A DNA stretch of 45,642 nt, taken from assembly GCF_006483445.1 (NCBI RefSeq), contig NZ_PPPT01000139.1, forward strand, positions 1 to 45,642. The letters run 5' to 3'. This DNA is from Bradyrhizobium guangdongense (lineage in GTDB: Bacteria; Pseudomonadota; Alphaproteobacteria; Rhizobiales; Xanthobacteraceae). The notes under the pieces are model-generated. The model saw only the letters and a list, made by a program, of their open reading frames with translations, was not told the origin of the DNA and did not search any database. Below, in pieces: positions 40,303 to 45,642 of the stretch. Position 1 is the stretch's first letter, and every line of letters begins with the position of its first letter. The position numbers and the translations under genes were made by a program.

Positions 40303-43300
40303 ATGCCGAGCTTCTTCATCGACAGGCCGATCTTCGCCTGGGTCGTGGCGCTGTTCATCTGCTTGATCGGCGCGATCTCGATTCCGCTGTTGCCGATCGC
40401 GCAATATCCGATCATCGCGCCGCCCTCGATCTCGATCTCGACCAGCTATCCCGGCGCCTCGCCGGAAAATCTCTACAACAGCGTCACGCGGCTGATCGAG
40501 GAGGAGCTGAACGGCGCCTCCGGGATCCTCAACTTCGAATCCACCAGCGACTCGCTCGGCCAGGTCGAGATCATCGCCAACTTCGTGCCGGGGACCTCGA
40601 CCAACGACGCCTCGGTCGAGGTGCAGAACCGCATCAAGCGCGTCGAAGCCCGCCTGCCGCGCGCGGTGATCCAGCAGGGCATTTTGATCGAGGAAGCCTC
40701 GAGCGCGGTGCTGCAGATCATCACGCTGAACTCGACCGACGGCAGCCTCGACGAGGTCGGCCTGGGCGATTTCATGATCCGCAACGTGCTCGGCGAAATC
40801 CGCCGCATTCCCGGCGTCGGCCGCGCCACGTTGTATTCGACCGAGCGAAGCTTGCGCGTCTGGATCGATCCGGCAAAGCTCGTCGGCTACGGCATGACGG
40901 TCGATGACGTCAACAAGGCCATTACCGCGCAGAACGCGCAGGTGGCTTCGGGCAGTATCGGCGCGGAACCTTCGACCAAGGACCAGCGCGTCTCGGCGCT
41001 GGTGCTGGTCAAGGGCCAGCTCGCCTCGCCGGACGAGTTCGGTGCGATCATCCTGCGCGCCAACCCCGACGGTTCGACTGTCCGTCTGCGCGACGTTGCG
41101 CGCATCGAGGTCGGCGGCCTCAGCTATCAGTTCAATACCCGCCTCAACGGCAAGCCGACCGCGGGCCTTTCGGTGCTGATGTCGCCGACCGGCAACGCGC
41201 TGGCGACCGCGAGCGCGGTCGAGGAGAAGATGAAGGAGCTGTCGCGCTTCTTCCCGGCCAACATCAAATACGAGATTCCCTACAACATCACGCCTGTGGT
41301 GAAAGCCTCGATCCAGAAGGTGCTGATGACGCTGGTCGAGGCCGTCGTGCTGGTGTTCGTGGTGATGTTCCTGTTCCTGCAGAACATCCGCTACACCATC
41401 ATCCCGACCATCGTCGTGCCGGTGGCGCTGCTGGGTGCCTGCAGCACGCTGCTGCTCGCCGGGTACTCCATCAACATGCTCTCGATGTTCGGCATGGTGC
41501 TCGCGGTCGGCATCCTCGTCGACGACGCCATCGTCGTGGTCGAGAATGTCGAGCGCATCATGGCCGAGGAAGGCCTGCCGCCGAAGGAAGCGACCCGCAA
41601 GGCGATGTCGCAGATCACCAGCGCCATTATCGGCATCACGCTGGTGCTGATGGCGGTGTTCGTGCCGATGGCGTTCTTCCCGGGCTCGGTGGGCATCATC
41701 TACCGCCAGTTCTCCGTCACCATGGTGGCCGCGATCGGCTTCTCGGCCTTCCTCGCGCTGTCGCTGACCCCTGCGCTGTGCGCGACGCTGCTCAAGCCCG
41801 TCACGGCGGGTCACGGTCATGCCAGGAAGGGCGTCTTCGGCTGGTTCAACCGCATGCTCGAGGGCGGCAAGGAGGGCTATTCCAAGACCGTCGGCTTCTC
41901 GCTGAAGCGCACCGGACGCCTGATGCTGGTCTATGCCGCGCTGCTCGTCGGCCTCTCCTGGGGCTTTGTCAGCCTGCCCGGCGGCTTTTTGCCGGTCGAC
42001 GACCAGGGCTTCATCACCACCGACGTGCAGACGCCGTCTGATTCCTCCTACAAGCGCACCGAGGCCGTGATCGAGAAGGTCGAAAAATATCTGTTGCAGA
42101 AGCCGGGCGTGGACGAGGTCACCTTCCTCACCGGCTTCAGCTTCTCCGGCCAGGGCATGAACACCGCGCAGGCCTTCATCACGCTGAAGGACTGGTCGGA
42201 GCGTGGGCCGAAGGAATCGGCCGCCGCGATCGTTGCCGACATCAACCGCGACCTCGCCTCGATCAGCGACGCCAAGATCACGGCGCTGCAGCCGCCGCCG
42301 ATCGACAATCTCGGCAACTCCTCCGGCTTCTCGTTCCGCCTCCAGGATCGCGGCCAGAAGGGCTATCCGGCGCTGATGCGCGCCGCCGACCAGTTGATCG
42401 CGGAGGCCAATGCGAGCCCGGTGCTGCAGAAGGTCTATATCGAAGGCCTGCCCGAGGCACCGCAGGTCAATCTGATGATCGATCGCGAGAAGGCCGGCGC
42501 CTTCGGCGTCACCTTCGAGGACATCAACAACACGATCTCGACCAATCTCGGCTCGAACTACATCAACGATTTCCCGAACCGTGGCCGCATGCAGCGCGTC
42601 GTGGTGCAGGCCGATCGTGCCGACCGCATGAAGACCGAGGACATTCTGAACTACAACGTCAAGAACAGCCGCGGCCAGCTCGTGCCGCTGTCCTCCTTCG
42701 CGACGGTCGAATGGTCGCGCGGGCCCACTCAAATTGCCGGCTTCAACTATTATCCGGCGGTGCGCATCTCGGGCGAAGCAAAACCCGGCTTCACCTCGGG
42801 CGATGCGATCGCCGAGATGGAGCGGCTCGCCGGCCGCCTGCCGCGCGGCTTTGGCTATGAATGGACCGGACAGTCGCTGCAGGAAAAGCTGTCGGGCTCG
42901 CAGGCGCCGATCCTGCTGGCGCTGTCGATCTTCGTCGTGTTCCTGTGTCTCGCCGCGCTCTATGAGAGCTGGACCATTCCGCTCGCGGTGCTGCTCACCG
43001 TGCCGCTCGGCGTCACCGGTGCCGTGATCGCGGCGATGCTGCGCGGCCTGCCGAACGACGTCTATTTCACCGTCGGCCTCATCACCATCATCGGCCTCGC
43101 GGCCAAGGACGCGATCCTCATCATCGAGTTCGCCAAGGATCTTCGCAAGGAAGGCAAGCCGCTCCTCGAAGCCACCATCGAAGCCTGCCGCCTGCGCTTC
43201 CGCCCGATCCTGATGACCGGCCTTGCCTTCATCTGCGGCGTGCTGCCGATGGCGATCGCCCACGGCGCCGGCGGCGCCAGCCAGCAATCGCTCGGCACCA

Positions 43301-43458
43301 CCGTGATGGGCGGCATGATCGCCGTGGTCATCCTGGCGCTGCTGATGGTGCCGGTGTTCTTCGTCTCCGTGCAGCGCGTGCTGGCGGGGGACCGGGAGCC
43401 GAAGATGAAGGTGGAAGCGGAGCCGGTGAGGCCGACCGCGCCGGTGAAGCCCGTATAG
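40303..43458 (+). CDS. RND multidrug efflux transporter, HAE-1 family (AcrB-like)
   Basis: Proton-driven inner-membrane exporter of 1,051 residues, the usual size. The N-terminus is MPSFFIDRPIFAWVVALFIC. The proton-relay Asp pair lies in GILVDDAIVVVENVER, and the relay Lys in GLAAKDAILIIEFAKD. The two large periplasmic loops are present. No outer-membrane channel gene follows in this window, so an unlinked TolC-type protein is probably used. Substrates cannot be told. Confidence 0.96.
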   Translation: MPSFFIDRPIFAWVVALFICLIGAISIPLLPIAQYPIIAPPSISISTSYPGASPENLYNSVTRLIEEELNGASGILNFESTSDSLGQVEIIANFVPGTSTNDASVEVQNRIKRVEARLPRAVIQQGILIEEASSAVLQIITLNSTDGSLDEVGLGDFMIRNVLGEIRRIPGVGRATLYSTERSLRVWIDPAKLVGYGMTVDDVNKAITAQNAQVASGSIGAEPSTKDQRVSALVLVKGQLASPDEFGAIILRANPDGSTVRLRDVARIEVGGLSYQFNTRLNGKPTAGLSVLMSPTGNALATASAVEEKMKELSRFFPANIKYEIPYNITPVVKASIQKVLMTLVEAVVLVFVVMFLFLQNIRYTIIPTIVVPVALLGACSTLLLAGYSINMLSMFGMVLAVGILVDDAIVVVENVERIMAEEGLPPKEATRKAMSQITSAIIGITLVLMAVFVPMAFFPGSVGIIYRQFSVTMVAAIGFSAFLALSLTPALCATLLKPVTAGHGHARKGVFGWFNRMLEGGKEGYSKTVGFSLKRTGRLMLVYAALLVGLSWGFVSLPGGFLPVDDQGFITTDVQTPSDSSYKRTEAVIEKVEKYLLQKPGVDEVTFLTGFSFSGQGMNTAQAFITLKDWSERGPKESAAAIVADINRDLASISDAKITALQPPPIDNLGNSSGFSFRLQDRGQKGYPALMRAADQLIAEANASPVLQKVYIEGLPEAPQVNLMIDREKAGAFGVTFEDINNTISTNLGSNYINDFPNRGRMQRVVVQADRADRMKTEDILNYNVKNSRGQLVPLSSFATVEWSRGPTQIAGFNYYPAVRISGEAKPGFTSGDAIAEMERLAGRLPRGFGYEWTGQSLQEKLSGSQAPILLALSIFVVFLCLAALYESWTIPLAVLLTVPLGVTGAVIAAMLRGLPNDVYFTVGLITIIGLAAKDAILIIEFAKDLRKEGKPLLEATIEACRLRFRPILMTGLAFICGVLPMAIAHGAGGASQQSLGTTVMGGMIAVVILALLMVPVFFVSVQRVLAGDREPKMKVEAEPVRPTAPVKPV

Positions 43459-43464
43459 TCTCTC

Positions 43465-43572
43465 CGTCATTCCGGGGCGCGACGAAGTCGCGAGCCCGGA
43501 ATCCATCGGGCTACAGATTCTGCGGATGAATGGATTCCGGGCCCGCGCCAAGAGGCGCGTCCCGGAATGACG
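43465..43572. repeat. Long inverted repeat, family A (second copy)
   Basis: Arms 43465-43506 and 43530-43572: CGTCATTCCGGGGCGCGACG... to GAGCCCGGAATCCAT, and ATGGATTCCGGGCC... to GTCCCGGAATGACG. It lies between two convergent genes, the RND pump and the autotransporter. Its outer arms match the copy at 30705-30856. Confidence 0.8.
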
Positions 43573-43591
43573 GTGTGTGGGCTACTTCGAC

Positions 43592-45642
43592 CTACCAAAC
43601 AAACCGCACCACACCCTTGCCGGCATGGCTGGCGGTGACGTTCGAGAACTCGCCTTCGTAGGTGCCGGCCGCCGACCATCCGTTGGTCCATTTGATCTCG
43701 ACTGATGCCGTAGTCAGCGCGGAGTCGCTGGCGGGGCGGGCGCCGTTCACGACGAAGGAGGCGCCGGGCAGGGCCTGGAAGGTGGCGCCCACGGCGCGGT
43801 CCGTATTGTAGTCGTGGGCCCAGGCGGCGCGGCCGCGCAGGGTGAGGATGGCGGTCTGCAGCGCAAAGGGTTTGTCGGCGCGGAAACCGAGCTCGCCGCG
43901 GGTCGCGGTCACGCTGCGGGAGCCGTAGGCGAGGGCAAACGTGTTGGCGCCGGAGACGACCTGCTCGGCATAGGCGGGCAGATCGAACGTCGTGAACTGT
44001 CCGGCGGCGTAAGGCGTGATGCCGATGCCGCCGATCCACGGGCTGACGAAACGATAGCCGCCCTCGGCGCGGCCGGAGAAGGCGTTGGCGTTGAACTGCG
44101 CGCGCAGGCGATCGACGCCGGCGATGGTGACGGTGCGATCGGTGGTGACGTCCTGCCAGCCATAGGCCAGCGCGCCCGTGACATAGGCCGCGCCCGCGGC
44201 ATGACGCACGAAGGCGCCGGCCTGGAACAGGTCGGAGCGACCGCTGCCGCCATTCGCAACGCTGAAATTGGTGCCGCCGCCGGCCAGCGCAAAGCCGGCG
44301 ACGGTGTTGGGCGAGAAGACATAGTCGGCGCCTGCCGCCACGCCGAACAGGCTGCTGGTGGTGGTGCCGGTGCCCTGCGTGGCATTGCCGTCGGTGGTCT
44401 GCGAGCCGCCAAAACCGGCCGCCCACACGCTCCAGCGTGGATCGTAATTCCTCACCAGCGGCGCCTTGCTATAGATCGCGGCGTAGGCGTCGCGCTCGTT
44501 CTTCGTGCGCGGGCTCTGGCGCGGCGCGTAGGCATTGCCGGCGACGTCCTCGTCCGCATAGGCCGGCGTATTCGCGCCGTTGCTGCGTCCGGCCGCATAT
44601 GGGTCGGTCATCAACCCCATGAACTGGGTCATGGCGTTGAAAGTGGTCGTTTGCGAGCCGGCCGCGGTCTCGCCGGAAATCTGGGTCAGCCCGGTCGGCG
44701 TCAACCCGCCGAACACCAGCGGAATGGTGCCATTGCTGTTGAAGTAGTTGATGATCGCGTTGCCAGCGCCCTGCTGGTTGCCACTCAGGCCGCTGCCCGG
44801 CGGTGGCACGAAATTCAGCACCAGGTTGAGATAGGCGTGCGTGGCGTCATAGCTCAGCGTGGTGTGGAAGTTCGCCGGCAAGTTGGTGTCGGCCAGCGAG
44901 GCGAACGTGCCGCTGACGCCGCCGCTGGCGGTCAGGATGGTGTATTGCCGCGCCACGTAACTGCCATTGGCATAGATCGCCTGGACCATCGATCCACCCA
45001 GCGTCGCGGCACCCGTCACGTTGGTGAAACTCGATGTCGCCGGGTTGATCTGCACCATGTAGAGGGCGCTCGACTGCAGCGTGAGGCTGCCGGTGACGGT
45101 CATCGACGAGCCCGCCGTCCCGTTGCCGGGAGCGAAGGTGCCGCCACTGACGGTGAGATTTGCGGTATTGCCGGTGCCGCTCAGGGTGCCGCCCGCCATC
45201 GCATAGGCGCCGGTGATCGTGCCGTTGTTCGTCAGGCTGTTCAACGCGATCAGCGTGCCCAGATTGTCGATGGTCGCGCCGGCGTTGTTGCTGATGTCGT
45301 TCGCGCTCAACGTCCGGCCCGCGGAGATGCTGATGCCCGACCCGTTGGTGGAGCTATTGCTCAGCGTGGTGATGCCGGTGAAATTGCCGCCGGATAGCGC
45401 CAACCGTGCGGTGCCACCGTTATCGAAGCTGCTGTTGCCGGCGAGGTCGCCGGTAACGGTGAACAGGCCGGCGGAGTTGTTGGTGATGCTGCCGTTGACC
45501 TGACCCTGCGCGTTGACCGTCGCACCATTGTTGCCGAGGCTGCCGCCGACCGTGCCCGTCGTCGTGAAGGCGCCACCGTTGACGACAACCGCACCCGAAA
45601 TTGTCCCGGCGTTGCCGAACGTACCGGCGCTGTTGGTCAGCG
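43592..45642 (-). CDS. Autotransporter with beta-barrel domain (5' end outside window)
   Basis: About 680 residues are visible. The open frame runs to the window edge without a start; internal TTG/ATG codons are not needed as starts. The upstream part is a Gly/Asn/Thr-rich beta-helical passenger of short repeats (for example NNAGATIDNLGTLIALNSLT). A linker (GSGLSGNQQGAGNAIINYFN) follows, then a C-terminal barrel of about 270 residues ending GKGVVRFVW with the terminal aromatic residue of autotransporters. The passenger fate and adhesin or other role are unknown. Confidence 0.88.
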   Translation of the reverse strand, partial: LTNSAGTFGNAGTISGAVVVNGGAFTTTGTVGGSLGNNGATVNAQGQVNGSITNNSAGLFTVTGDLAGNSSFDNGGTARLALSGGNFTGITTLSNSSTNGSGISISAGRTLSANDISNNAGATIDNLGTLIALNSLTNNGTITGAYAMAGGTLSGTGNTANLTVSGGTFAPGNGTAGSSMTVTGSLTLQSSALYMVQINPATSSFTNVTGAATLGGSMVQAIYANGSYVARQYTILTASGGVSGTFASLADTNLPANFHTTLSYDATHAYLNLVLNFVPPPGSGLSGNQQGAGNAIINYFNSNGTIPLVFGGLTPTGLTQISGETAAGSQTTTFNAMTQFMGLMTDPYAAGRSNGANTPAYADEDVAGNAYAPRQSPRTKNERDAYAAIYSKAPLVRNYDPRWSVWAAGFGGSQTTDGNATQGTGTTTSSLFGVAAGADYVFSPNTVAGFALAGGGTNFSVANGGSGRSDLFQAGAFVRHAAGAAYVTGALAYGWQDVTTDRTVTIAGVDRLRAQFNANAFSGRAEGGYRFVSPWIGGIGITPYAAGQFTTFDLPAYAEQVVSGANTFALAYGSRSVTATRGELGFRADKPFALQTAILTLRGRAAWAHDYNTDRAVGATFQALPGASFVVNGARPASDSALTTASVEIKWTNGWSAAGTYEGEFSNVTASHAGKGVVRFVW

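Noticed and set aside
39205..43551. A 1,448-residue open frame on the minus strand opposite the RND pump genes
   Set aside because: It is a reading shadow of the plus-strand adaptor and pump, which have clear family motifs. The minus-strand product is His/Arg/Asp-rich with no recognisable domain.

Overview
The window is high-GC alphaproteobacterial chromosome, most likely from a Bradyrhizobium or close relative. The pointers are the gene families (RcdA/DUF1465, DUF1192, a ROSE-type thermometer before a class A Hsp20, DUF459, the MltB type) and the palindromic intergenic repeats typical of that genus. No tRNA, rRNA, CRISPR array, integrase or insertion sequence was seen.

Layout. 1-6384 is ordinary chromosome: a DUF459 SGNH-fold protein, a lytic transglycosylase, galU, a diguanylate cyclase and a small DUF7662-like protein. 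About 6400-14590 is an accessory island of visibly lower GC (the line 11821-11880 has 30 G+C of 60; 3721-3780 in galU has 45 of 60). It holds two divergent operons. One, on the minus strand, encodes a B12-binding-type radical SAM enzyme, a fused two-domain ECF ATPase and an EcfT protein. The other, on the plus strand, encodes a YkoE-like S component, an unknown polytopic membrane protein and a QueC-like PP-loop enzyme. Inverted copies of one repeat border it. On its right lie a chimeric aminotransferase pseudogene and a broken second copy of the DUF7662-like gene. This cluster is the best candidate here for an undescribed system: it looks like uptake plus chemical conversion of a small heterocyclic compound, but the substrate cannot be read from sequence.

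14600-19500 is a stress and small-gene region: two paired small proteins, hsp20 behind a ROSE-like RNA thermometer and an RpoH-like promoter, several small conserved proteins, a flavin-fold oxidoreductase, a frameshifted winged-helix gene, an AraC regulator and a secreted small protein. 19650-24900 is an aromatic catabolic operon (extradiol dioxygenase-like, FAD monooxygenase, FAH-family hydrolase, Bug/TctC binding protein) with a divergent GntR regulator.

24920-34330 holds a D-Ala-D-Ala ligase, a large GGDEF-EAL protein, a quinone oxidoreductase, DUF1192, a candidate small RNA with CUCC loops and a strong terminator, rcdA, rpmE and an ABC exporter. 34330-38870 has a non-flagellar MotA/MotB-like pair with a GNAT gene, and a DUF1295 plus CFA-synthase-like pair. 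39100-43460 is an RND efflux pump (adaptor plus inner-membrane transporter). The window ends inside an autotransporter gene. Several intergenic gaps are filled by two families of long palindromic repeats.
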